A DNA stretch of 7,981 nucleotides from Elusimicrobiota bacterium (GTDB taxonomy: Bacteria > CG03 > SLGR01 > PWQF01). The DNA lies in the NCBI GenBank assembly GCA_003557485.1, contig PWOI01000206.1:1-7981 (forward strand), read 5' to 3'. Shown piece by piece: positions 1 to 7,981 of this stretch; the stretch's first letter is position 1, and each line of letters begins with the position of its first letter. The position numbers and the translations under genes are program-made. The notes under the pieces were generated by a model. That model did no database searches. It was not told the origin of the DNA and saw nothing but the letters and a program-made list of their open reading frames with translations.

Positions 1-1
1 A

Positions 2-1408
2 GAAGTTCGTGTGAGAATAAGGCGTGGAGAGAATCTCTATTGGAACGAAGAAGCTGAGGGTGGGGCTGACTGGGTGGAGGGAGCTGTTACTGCGTGGAAT
101 AAGGCCCAGCTTCATACCTCGACCTGGACTTATTCGTCCCCGGGGTGGGCCAACGGGTGGACTTACTATGTGTGGTCTTATGCCGTTGATGTTGCGACAA
201 ACACCGAAACCGTGGAAACCGAAAAGACATTTATATATGATGAAACGCCCCCGTCTTCAAAAGTTACCTCGCCTTCGGACGGAAGCTACCTGAGAGACGC
301 TTTCACTGCAGTTTCCGGAACATCAAAAGACGAAGAGACCGGTATCCAAGAGGTGAAATTCAGCTTAACATATATAAAATCCGGTACAACCTATTACTGG
401 GACACCATTAATTTTACTGAAGAAGAAAACTGGCTGAGCACAAACCACGGCTACCCCTACTGGGAAAGAACCACCGGAGGACTGCCGGCGGCCGGGAAAT
501 ATGAAGACGGGAGAGTTTATTACCTCGTATCCCGTGCGGCCGATACGCGCGATCGCGATGGAACTCTTGAACCCACCGACCCCGCCAGCCATCTTAATTA
601 CGAAAATCCCGCAGGAAGGGAAATATCCTTTATCTGGGACGTGGTTTCTCCTACATCGGCCATTAGCTATCCCGTTGATAGCGGATACATATCCGAGACA
701 GGAAATATAACCGGCGGCAGCTACGACGCAACCGGAGCGACCTATACCGTAACGGGGGAAATAGAAAAGGACGGTGTTGTTGAAGAAGTCTGGGTTAAAC
801 TCTGGAAACTGCAGGAAGGGGTTACGTACTACTGGGATAATTATAATTTAGACCCGGCAACCTGGACTGTTTCTGAGGCCAGGTCGCTTGCGGTACTTTC
901 GCCGGACGCTACAAGCTGGCACCTGCCGCATCCGGAGTGGGAAGCGATTAATTACAGGGCAAGCGTTCAGGCAAAAGACAAGGCCGGCAACTGGCAGATG
1001 GTTGTTACAACTATTTCATTTACTGGCGACTTTGAAGCTCCGGTAACCGAAATTACCCGTCCGGCTGACGGTGTAAATTATGATGTAATGAACAGGATAA
1101 CAGGTACGGCTGTTGATGATAATGAAATGCAGACCGTGATGGTAAAAATAATGAATGATACCGCTGACGACCCGGAGCAAAACTACTTCTGGTCCGGTTC
1201 CGAATGGGTGGAGGTCGAAGAGTGGCTTGAAGCAACCTGGGTATCCTGGCCGCATTGGAAATACGAGATAAGCGATCCTTCTTCAGCCTGGGGAGTCGGA
1301 AAACAATACCTTATTACTACTCATGGCATCGATATGGCAGAAAACAGAGAAAGCGCTGAAGAGGACGGCAGAAACCGCAACAGATTCGGTTTTTCCGCTC
1401 CGGCCCAG
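2..1408 (+). repeat. Class A array 1: four Trp-rich FN3/Ig-like domains (A1 partial to A4)
   Basis: Residues 1-469. My boundaries are A1 1-84 (N-terminal part lost), A2 85-217, A3 218-347 and A4 348-469, set by junctions such as FIYDETPP (77-84), FIWDVVSP (210-217) and FTGDFEAP (340-347). Each domain has an aromatic-W core motif: LYW (12-14), YYWD (131-134), YYWD (276-279) and YFWSGSEW (395-402). Evenly spaced further Trp residues follow, then a late strand such as 'SRAAD' (177-181) or 'AKDKAGN' (324-330). Tryptophan is about 5% of this array. A2 has a long insert where most domains have AGN (about 182-207). A4 ends in a basic/Asn-rich segment (RNRNRFGF, 457-464) that leads directly into the first class B domain. 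The pattern resembles Ig-like domains that close with 'DxAGN...YDTTPP' in many bacterial surface proteins. Fold assignment is by pattern only. Confidence 0.8.
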
Positions 1409-4400
1409 ACTTTTAAAATAGATATTAATACCAATCCCGTCGCGGGAATAAGACAAACGCTTACGGTAACGGCCTGGAATAACGAAGAAAGCGATACAGC
1501 TGCAGGGTACCAGGGGACAATACGCTTTGGGTCTCCTTCGGAAGCGGTTTACAGTATGATTCCTTCAAGTTATACGTTTACACCCGATGATGAAGGAGTA
1601 AAAACTTTCCTTGCGGGTGAATCTCAGGGCCCGGTATTTATGTCACCGGCGGATACTGTAAGTACATTCAGAGTGTACGATGACGATACCTATGGGGTGC
1701 CGGTATCTACTACTGTGAATATAAATATAAGGCCGGGCGCGCTCAACGACTTTATTCTTGAACAATTTCCGCCTGAAGAGTTGTTTGCCGGAGACCCCGG
1801 TGATATAAAGGTTACTGCAGTAGATGCGTACGGCAACATAAAAACGGATTACGAGGGCACAATAAGGTTTACCAGCAATGATCCGGCCGCGGTTTTTCCG
1901 GGGGATTATACGTTTACAGGCGAAAATAACGGTCAGGAGCTGTTTGCAAGCACTATTTCTTTCAGGACAGCAAACATCGGTACCGGCAATGAAAGTACCC
2001 CGTGGTACCTTCGCGTAAGAGACGCAGGTCCTCCGGCCGTAGAAAAAGATATAACCGGTATAATATGTTTTCCTTATGAATTTTCCGGTTACAATGTTTC
2101 AATGGATACCGGACCTTTTACCGCCGGTACGCCAAAAGATGCAACAGTAGAAGTTGTGGATGCTTACGGTAATCGCGTATCTACCGGGCTGTACCGCTAT
2201 ACTGGAACCGTAGAGTTTGAATCATCAGACGGCCAGGCTGTCCTTCCTGCAGATTATCAATTTACAGCGGGTTCCGGAGAGGATAACGGCCTGCGTGTAT
2301 TTACCAGTTCTGTAACCCTTAAGACTTTCGGATTTCAATCGGTTTCAGTAAAAGATACGGACTATCCCGGCAGGACAGGCCAGCAGGATGGCATAGATGT
2401 CACGCCGGATTCGGCAAGCAGTTTCAGGATTACAATGTCAACTAATGTTGTAGCCGGTCAGTATTATGACCTTACTCTTGAAGCTCTTGATCCCTACGGC
2501 AACATTGATACTAATTATAGTTCGGATGTGGATGCCCTGCAGTTTGAGGCCGTTAATGTGACCAATTCTGATTTTACGCTTGAATTTGCCACTTTTGAAG
2601 GAGAGGACGGTGTCCAGACTTTTGAAAACCAGGTGGCTTTAATGGCGCCTTCAGGAACGGGTAAATCAGTTAAAGTCACTGATACCGGAGCCTCTCCTGT
2701 GATAACAGGAGCGCAGACGGGTATACGGATTCACCCTTCACCGGCATCGACTCTTGTTGTTTTTGTAAGAGATTTAACCGAAACCGGAGCCGTGGAACTT
2801 ACGGCCGGCAGCTGGTATTCAATGAAACTTGTCGCCCGCGATCCTTACGGTAACATCGATATAAATTATGGGGAAGAGGTTAAATTCACCGCGCCAAATT
2901 CGGCTTATTCTGCGTTTAACGTTGACGGTGAAGGCGGCGACACCTTCCAGTTTACACCGGGTCCCACGGGAGAAGGAGGAAATGCCGGGCAGAAAACATT
3001 TGCCAGCGCGGTAAGACTGGGTGAGGCCGGGGCAAACAGGATAGTAAAGGCCTCATCTACCGTTTCGGGAGTATGGGGTCAGAAAGCGAACGTTAATGTT
3101 ATAGCAGGCGACCTTTACGAGTTCAGCGTTTCCGGTGTCAAAACTCCTCACACCGTGGAGGAACACCGGTCCTGGACAGTTGAAGCCGTGGATGAGTTCG
3201 GAAACAGGGTAACGGAATATGACGGGGAGGTCGGGTTTTCTTCCGGCGACGAAGAAGTCAGTTTTTTCCCGGCTGTTTACAGGTTCAGCGAATCTGACAG
3301 CGGGGTTAAGAAATTTGATGTGACAGTGTCAACCTATCTTGTTTTCAATTCAACCGGGCTTTTTTATATAGAAGCCAGGGATTATACAGAGGATAAATTC
3401 GGGAGGCAGGAGGATATACGCGTAGTAGGTAAACCGTTGAGCTCGATATCCCAGCATTCACCGGATTATTCACACTGGTCACAGGTTCCCACTATACAGG
3501 GAAGTGCTATTACACAACACTCTTCAGCTACACTAACTAAAGTTGATATAAATATAAAGAATGTAGATGAAGGAGAAGAAGGAATGTGGTGGAGCGGTTC
3601 GGACTGGGAAATGGTGAACAAGCACTGGATAACAGTGCTGACAACCGCCGGCGTAAATACCGCCGACTGGGATTATTCAATATCCCAGGCATACTGGCAC
3701 GACAATACCGAGTTCCTGATTGAGTCGCGCTCTCACGATAACCTGGCAGGCGTGCAGTCGGATACCGGGGAAAGGGGTTTTTATGTTGACAAGACCAGCC
3801 CGGATTCCTCCATAATAAATCCGGCCTGGAACGACCGCAAGAATGATTCTTTCACTAATATCACAGGAAACGTTGTGGACCTGGGCGCGCCGCACGCTTC
3901 CGGGGTTGATTACGTGGAAATAAGGATTAATAATCCTGACGGATATACCTGGGATGGTTCTACCTGGGTGGTAACCGTGGAGTGGGTTCTTCCCTCTATG
4001 ACCGGAGGGACGCCGCCGACCGGGTTTAACTACGACCAGGCGGCAGATGTGGACTGGCAGGACGGCAGCGAGTATCACATTTACTCGCGCGCCTACGACA
4101 GCGCTTACCCGCAGGCCAATGTTGAAGCAGAGGCCAATTACAGCCATCGCAAGTTTACTTACGACATAACTCCGCCTACGGCATCAGTGACTTCCCCGTC
4201 ATACGGCAGCGGCCGTAATTCTCTCAGCTCTATTACCGGTGCCGCAGTAGATCCGGGTAATGTGTCAGCTATAACAGAAGTATCCCTGGTTATAAGAGAC
4301 GAGACTGATGATACCTTCTGGTCAGCTTCCGGATGGGGTGGTACCTGGGACTGGCTTGTAGCGTCAGGAGGAGCAAGCTGGACTCTTGATGTTTCGGGGA

Positions 4401-7400
4401 TAAACTTCAGCGACGGACACGAATACAAGGTTTGGGTCAGGGCCGAAGACAAGGCAGGAAATGTAACACCGGTTTCCTCCGGCGATATAACCGGAGGCGA
4501 TAACTACCATAGCTGGTTTTACTTTGACCAGGAGCCGCCCGAAGCTTCTATAACTTATCCCGAAGACGGAGGTTTCTATAAAGAAAATAAACTCGAATAT
4601 ATTTCCGGAACAGCCGCCGACAACAATGCCGATGCAACGCCAAGAGAAGTAGATTATGTCAGAGTCAATATTTTTGACGCCTCTGAAGTTTATACCTGGA
4701 ATGGAACAGGATGGACCAGTGGAACACACGATACCCAGGCCTTCTGGCGCCCAGCCCAGTATACCCCCTACTATGGGGGCGCATCTTCGGGGACCTGGAC
4801 TTATCCGGGCGATGCAGGAGATGGTGTTCTTTCCTGGGATGATACCCGCTCGTACATAGTAAAAGTAAGGGTATATGACAAAGCGGGCAACTATGATCTT
4901 TATGCGGATACCGTTTCTTTTACATACGACGAATACTATGCAGGGCCGCCGGAAGCCCCGGATTCTTTGGTTGAATCACCGGCAGACGGAGATCATCTTG
5001 ATCAAACTCTTACTCACATATCAGGAAGTGCCTATGACGATGTTCAGCTTGACACAGCTGAAACAGTGAAAGTCAAGATATGGCGCCGCGATACGGGACA
5101 GTTCTGGACAGGTTCGGGATGGGGCGCGGAAGGCTGGCTCTCTGCTTCAGGTGTGGCGAGTTGGGAGAGGAATGTGGATCATGCGCTGTTCTGGGTTGCA
5201 AATACTTCCTACAGCGTTATTTCGAGAGCGAAGGACGCAGCGGGCAACTACGAAAAAATATTCACCACTGTAACCTTTGTATATGACCCGACTCCGCCCA
5301 CAGCCCAGCTGACGTATCCGCCGGTTGCCCCTAATAACTACATAGCTTCAATGGAAAAACTCCGCGGAACCGCATCTGACCAGCCGCCCGGCCGGGTAGA
5401 AGAAGTTTTTGTGAGGATACACAGGGAAAATAATAACGAATACTGGGATGATTCTCTGGGATGGGTCGGGGAATCTGATTCCTGGAACGAAGCGGAACTG
5501 AGCTCGGCTGCCACATACTGGACTTTTGTTCCTACGGTAGATTGGGATGAAGACGATGGCCTCTACAGCGTGAATGTACTGCCCAGGGATAAAGCCGGCA
5601 ATTACGCTCTTTCTTTTGCCACTTATACGTTCCGCGCCGATTTAAGCCCGCCGGAAACGCACCTTACGGAACCGGTTTTTGATAATTACGACAGCCTGCC
5701 GGCAATAAAAGGCACATCGCAGGATAACGGAGTACTGAGTGAGATACTGATTGATATAAGAAGAAACGAATCGCCTTACCACAGATGGGATAACGAAAAT
5801 TCACAGTGGATAGATACTTCGGACGGTCCTTACTGGAACCAGATAAGCGCCTCCGGGTCGTGGCAGTTTGATATAAACTATCCTACAAACTGCTGGAGCG
5901 CAGGCGTGCAGTACCGGGTGACAGCCCTTGCTGTTGATATAGTTGGAAATACAGATGAAGTATCTGCGCCGCAGAACAGGAGAAATTTTACATTCAGAAA
6001 TCCGGCGACAACATTTATTATAGATCTTATAGGCTCTCCGGCCGCCGGGCAGAGCTATAATATTACAGCGACCGCCTGGAACCAGGAACATTCACAGCCG
6101 GCGATGGCTTACAGGGGACAGGTTGAATTTGAGACATCCGACGCCTATGCTACCTATCCTTCTTCTTACCAGTTTACAGCTTCTGACCAGGGTGAAAAGA
6201 CATGGGAAGGCGGTATGACTTTCAGGACTTCCGGTGAACAAACGCTGACAATCAGAGATATGGATAATGTTGAAATTTCAACTACCGTTTCAAGGACGGT
6301 AATACCCGGGTCTTTGGATTATTTTAGTATCGAGCTTACCCCGGATCCCGTTTCGGAGAACGTAACCGCGGGTCAGCTTCTTGACCTGGAAGTTGCAGCC
6401 CGTGATGTGCACGGTAATATTGATGATTCTTTTACCGGAACTGTGGATTTTTACAGCAGCGATAGCGAGGCAGTGTACCCGCCCTCGTGGTATTTTGCAC
6501 CGGAGGATAATGGTTTCCGGCAGGCTTCCGGTACCGTAGCATTCAGAACATCCAACCTTGGTCCCGGCAATGAACCGGGCGCCTGGCTTATGAGAGCCAC
6601 TCACGGCGGAGTAGTAAGCGAAAAGACAGGCATAAGGATTTACCCTGCCCACCTGACCTATGAGCGGCCGGATACGCAGCAGCGCGGGAGTTTTGCGGTT
6701 GCAGTTGACCCAGGTCCGCATACAGCCGGGCAAGAATATCACGATATTACGGTAGAGGCCCTTGACGCTTACGGGAACCGGCTTTCTACCGGTACCAGTA
6801 TATACTCCGGGGAAATAAGGTTTACATCCTATGCTGATGGCGGAGATGAACTGTCAAGAACCCGTTTGGGAGGAGAATTGCTGCCGGTGTTCTATACGTT
6901 CACAACGGGTCCCGGCGGAGATAACGGGTTCCGCGTATTTACGGCAACTGTTGATTTCCGGAGGACCTCCGTGAATGCCTGGATAGAGGTGAACGATACA
7001 GTTCATACAAGCCGGACCGGACGGATGGACGGTATTACAATAAATCACGCCGAAAGAGACGTTTATGAAGTTGAAATGTCAACGAATGTCCAGGCGGGCG
7101 CCGTGTCCGACATTACTCTCAGGGCAGTGGATTCCTACGGGAACCTGGTTACCAATATTGACCCGCCTGACGAACTGGCTTTTTATACCAATATTCCTCC
7201 GGATTACTTCAGTCTTCCGGCAGCTGGTGCGGAGGAGCTTTCCGGCGGAGAGATTACATTTACGGAATCGGTGACCCTGAACAGGTCTTCCTGGACTACC
7301 GGAGGAGATCTGCGCAGCCCCTGGTATGTAGGGATACGCCATAACGATACCGAACAGTTTCCGCATTTAACCGGAGAACAGACCGGTATAAAGGTGCATC

Positions 7401-7981
7401 CGGGTCCCGCAAGCAATTTCAGCGTAACGGGCATACCCACGCCTGCCGATGCGGGACAGCCTTATACTATTTATGTTGTAGCCCGTGATGAGTTCAACAA
7501 CCGGGACGTTTATTACACAAGCACAATTACATTCAGATCAAACAACGCTGACTGGACGGTCAGCCCGGCAACATATAACTTTATACCGATTAACAAGGGG
7601 AGGAAGAGTTTTGAAGCGACGTTAAGGGAAGCCGGTCAGAATTTTTATCTTGAGGTATTCCAGAGTGTTCCTTATAATGCGGATATAGCAGGAAGGCAGG
7701 AGCCAATCAGCGTAACGCATGCATCGTTTCACAACTTTTCAATATCCGGCATAGCTGAACAGCAAAGGGTGGGGTATGTCTCTCAAAATGTTCAGGTTGC
7801 GGCGCGTGACCCACATAATAACATATATCGGGACTATGTTTCTACGGTGACATTCAGTTCTCCTTCCGGGGCGCTTATAGACGTCACTCCTTTACAGTAT
7901 AAATTTAAGCCGGAAGATCAGGGAGTGGCTTACTTTGATGTCCAGATGCATACTCCCGGTGAGCATACTGTGAGAGTTTAC
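2..7981 (+). CDS. Giant multi-domain Ig-like repeat protein, probably extracellular adhesin/fibre (partial at both ends)
   Basis: A single frame is open for 2,660 codons; base 1 is the third base of the preceding codon and the last codon ends exactly at the window edge. The translation is a string of about 23 beta-sandwich-type domains in two classes: Trp-rich FN3/Ig-like domains (residues 1-469 and 1144-2003) and invasin/Big_1- or filamin-like domains (470-1143 and 2004-2660). I see no transmembrane segment, signal peptide, catalytic motif, RTX nonapeptides, dockerin or sorting signal. Only two cysteines occur (689 and 1964), and the sequence is rich in Asp, Glu, Thr, Ser and aromatics, as is usual for exported repeat proteins. 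By analogy with invasin-type and giant bacterial surface proteins, I infer an extended stalk or adhesin displayed outside the cell. Ligand, anchor and secretion route cannot be read here because both ends are missing. Nothing about operon or regulation is visible. The coding call is very secure; the role is an inference. Confidence 0.95.
1043..2749 (+). repeat. Supermodule copy 1 (A4-B1-B2-B3-B4)
   Basis: Residues 348-916 form the first copy of an ordered five-domain unit that recurs about 4.6 kb downstream. Markers, in order: RNRNRFGF...TF at the A-B boundary (457-471), TAWN (490-493), FRTANIGTGNE (654-664), DAYGNRVSTG (720-729), DNGLRVFT (761-768), MSTNVVAG (812-819) and TGAQTGIRIHPSPAS (902-916). 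Each marker has a counterpart at the matching position of copy 2 and not in the neighbouring domains of copy 1. The unit may extend upstream into A1-A3, where pairing with A8-A10 is plausible but weaker. Confidence 0.7.
1409..3430 (+). repeat. Class B array 1: six invasin/filamin-like Ig domains (B1-B6)
   Basis: Residues 470-1143. Boundaries: B1 470-580, B2 581-694, B3 695-806, B4 807-916, B5 917-1037, B6 1038-1143. The shared pattern is an 'AG' turn, then a 'VxAxDxYGN' strand (VTAVDAYGN 604-612, VEVVDAYGN 716-724, LEALDPYGN 826-834, LVARDPYGN 943-951, VEAVDEFGN 1060-1068). Then come 'YxGTxxFxS', a 'YTFT' strand with D/E-x-G, 'FRT'-like and 'VxD' strands, and a linker such as 'TGIRIHPSPAS' (906-916). 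B1 departs from the consensus, with TAWNNEE (490-496) in place of the YGN strand. B5 carries a Gly-rich loop (976-996). The layout matches the bacterial Ig-like Big_1/invasin and filamin-repeat style; these typically form rigid extracellular rods. Trp is rare here (5 in 674 residues), in sharp contrast to the flanking arrays. Which Pfam family fits best is uncertain. Confidence 0.8.
3431..6010 (+). repeat. Class A array 2: seven Trp-rich FN3/Ig-like domains (A5-A11)
   Basis: Residues 1144-2003. Boundaries: A5 1144-1267, A6 1268-1392, A7 1393-1513, A8 1514-1650, A9 1651-1766, A10 1767-1884, A11 1885-2003. Junctions are FYVDKTSP (1260-1267), FTYDITPP (1385-1392), FYFDQEPP (1506-1513), FVYDPTPP (1759-1766) and FRADLSPP (1877-1884). 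Core motifs are MWWSGSDW (1195-1202), YTWDGSTW (1315-1322), FWSASGW (1439-1445), YTWNGTGW (1564-1571), FWTGSGW (1701-1707), YWDDSLGW (1814-1821) and RWDNENSQW (1928-1936). 'DKAGN' or 'DAAGN' is present in A7 (1483-1487), A8 (1626-1630), A9 (1744-1748) and A10 (1863-1867). It is replaced in A5, A6 and A11. About 40 Trp occur in 860 residues. A11 contains one of the protein's two cysteines (1964). A11 ends with NRRNFTF (1992-1998) before the next class B run, echoing the end of A4. Confidence 0.8.
5654..7414 (+). repeat. Supermodule copy 2 (A11-B7-B8-B9-B10)
   Basis: Residues 1885-2471 repeat the markers of copy 1 in the same order: NRRNFTF...TF at the boundary (1992-2005), TAWN (2024-2027), FRTSNLGPGNE (2181-2191), DAYGNRLSTG (2255-2264), DNGFRVFT (2307-2314), MSTNVQAG (2359-2366) and TGEQTGIKVHPGPAS (2457-2471). 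Offsets from copy 1 are 1,534, 1,534, 1,527, 1,535, 1,546, 1,547 and 1,555 residues, so spacing is nearly constant with small loop-length changes. Codons differ even where residues agree; for example TAWN is acg gcc tgg aat in copy 1 and acc gcc tgg aac in copy 2. This means an old duplication rather than a recent or assembly-made one. Confidence 0.7.
6011..7981 (+). repeat. Class B array 2: at least six invasin/filamin-like Ig domains (B7-B12, last partial)
   Basis: Residues 2004-2660. Boundaries: B7 2004-2104, B8 2105-2217, B9 2218-2353, B10 2354-2471, B11 2472-2575, B12 2576 to beyond the window. Signature strands are TATAWN (2022-2027), VAARDVHGN (2131-2139), VEALDAYGN (2251-2259), LRAVDSYGN (2373-2381), VVARDEFNN (2492-2500) and VAARDPHNN (2599-2607). 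In the last two the Gly of 'YGN' is replaced by Asn. The 'YxFT' strand with a following D-x-G is clear in B7 (YQFTASDQG, 2056-2064). B8 carries 'FRTSNLGPGNE' (2181-2191). B9 is the longest domain (about 136 residues), with an extended loop around 2277-2296 before its YTFTTG strand. Trp is about 1%. The order of private motifs repeats that of B1-B4, so this array looks like a diverged copy of the first. Confidence 0.8.

Noticed and set aside
24-293. Short + strand frames (24-293, 501-710, 4656-4859, 4875-5069, 5080-5286, 7065-7274)
   Set aside because: They are out of frame with the domain-bearing frame, give low-complexity translations without recognisable motifs, and overlap domains that are intact in the main frame.
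3569-3586. Purine-rich AAGGAG-like stretch just before an in-frame ATG (Met1195), resembling an internal translation start
   Set aside because: It encodes the Glu/Gly stretch in the middle of domain A5, just before its WWSGSDW motif. A start here would split a domain, so it is most likely chance.
3677-4147. 156-codon open frame on the - strand, and other antisense frames at 6290-6742, 4364-4729, 5801-6091 and 7079-7366
   Set aside because: All lie opposite the continuous repeat-protein frame, show no domain pattern, and follow from the codon bias of the real gene on the complementary strand.
1-7981. Possible pseudogene or frameshifted gene, given the length without start or stop
   Set aside because: The same frame carries consistent domain motifs from the first to the last codon, with no stop and no domain switching frame.
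1409-7981. Cadherin, RTX/calcium-nonapeptide or dockerin identity
   Set aside because: No LDRE/DxNDN cadherin motifs, no GGxGxDxx repeats and no dockerin calcium loops were seen; Asp-rich turns alone do not support these families.
1-7981. CRISPR array, tRNA/rRNA genes, insertion sequence or rho-independent terminator
   Set aside because: No short identical direct repeats with spacers, no tRNA-like cloverleaf, no transposase and no GC stem followed by a T-run were recognised; the window is fully occupied by coding sequence.

Overview
The whole window is the interior of one very large gene on the + strand. Reading in the frame whose first complete codon is at base 2, I translated 2,660 consecutive codons to base 7981 without a stop. 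Neither the start codon nor the stop codon is present. No RNA gene, mobile element, CRISPR array, promoter, terminator or intergenic space is visible. The product is at least 2,660 residues (roughly 290 kDa). It is built entirely from about 23 beta-sandwich-type (Ig-like) domains of roughly 100-137 residues, with no enzyme domain in view.

There are two domain classes, arranged in blocks. Class A is Trp-rich and FN3/Ig-like: an opening such as 'TSPxDG', then 'GTAxD', a central '[FY]WxGSxW' motif, 'SRAxDxAGN' near the end, and a 'FxYDxTPP' junction. Class B is invasin/Big_1- or filamin-like: 'TAG', 'VxAxDxYGN', 'YxGTxxFxS', 'YTFTxxDxG' and 'FRT'. The layout is: class A array 1 (bases 2-1408, A1 partial to A4); class B array 1 (1409-3430, B1-B6); class A array 2 (3431-6010, A5-A11); class B array 2 (6011-7981, B7-B12, the last cut by the window edge).

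The most interesting structure is above the single-domain level. The A-to-B transition and the following B domains are repeated in the same order about 4.6 kb apart: A4/A11, B1/B7, B2/B8, B3/B9 and B4/B10 pair by private motifs. This points to an ancient duplication of a multi-domain supermodule. After B4/B10 the register drops by about 125 residues, which is one domain. The likely cause is an extra domain (B5) in copy 1, which itself resembles B4. The copies are well diverged at the DNA level.

The protein is most plausibly a secreted or surface-anchored fibrous protein such as a giant adhesin or stalk. This is inferred from domain type, repetitiveness and near absence of cysteine (two in 2,660 residues). 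The termini, which would show the signal peptide, anchor and any catalytic head, lie outside the window. The organism cannot be fixed. The bacterial-type domains, mid-range GC and common use of ATA (Ile) and AGA/AGG (Arg) would suit an uncultivated bacterium of a lineage with giant surface genes, such as Omnitrophota or Elusimicrobiota, but this is a weak guess.
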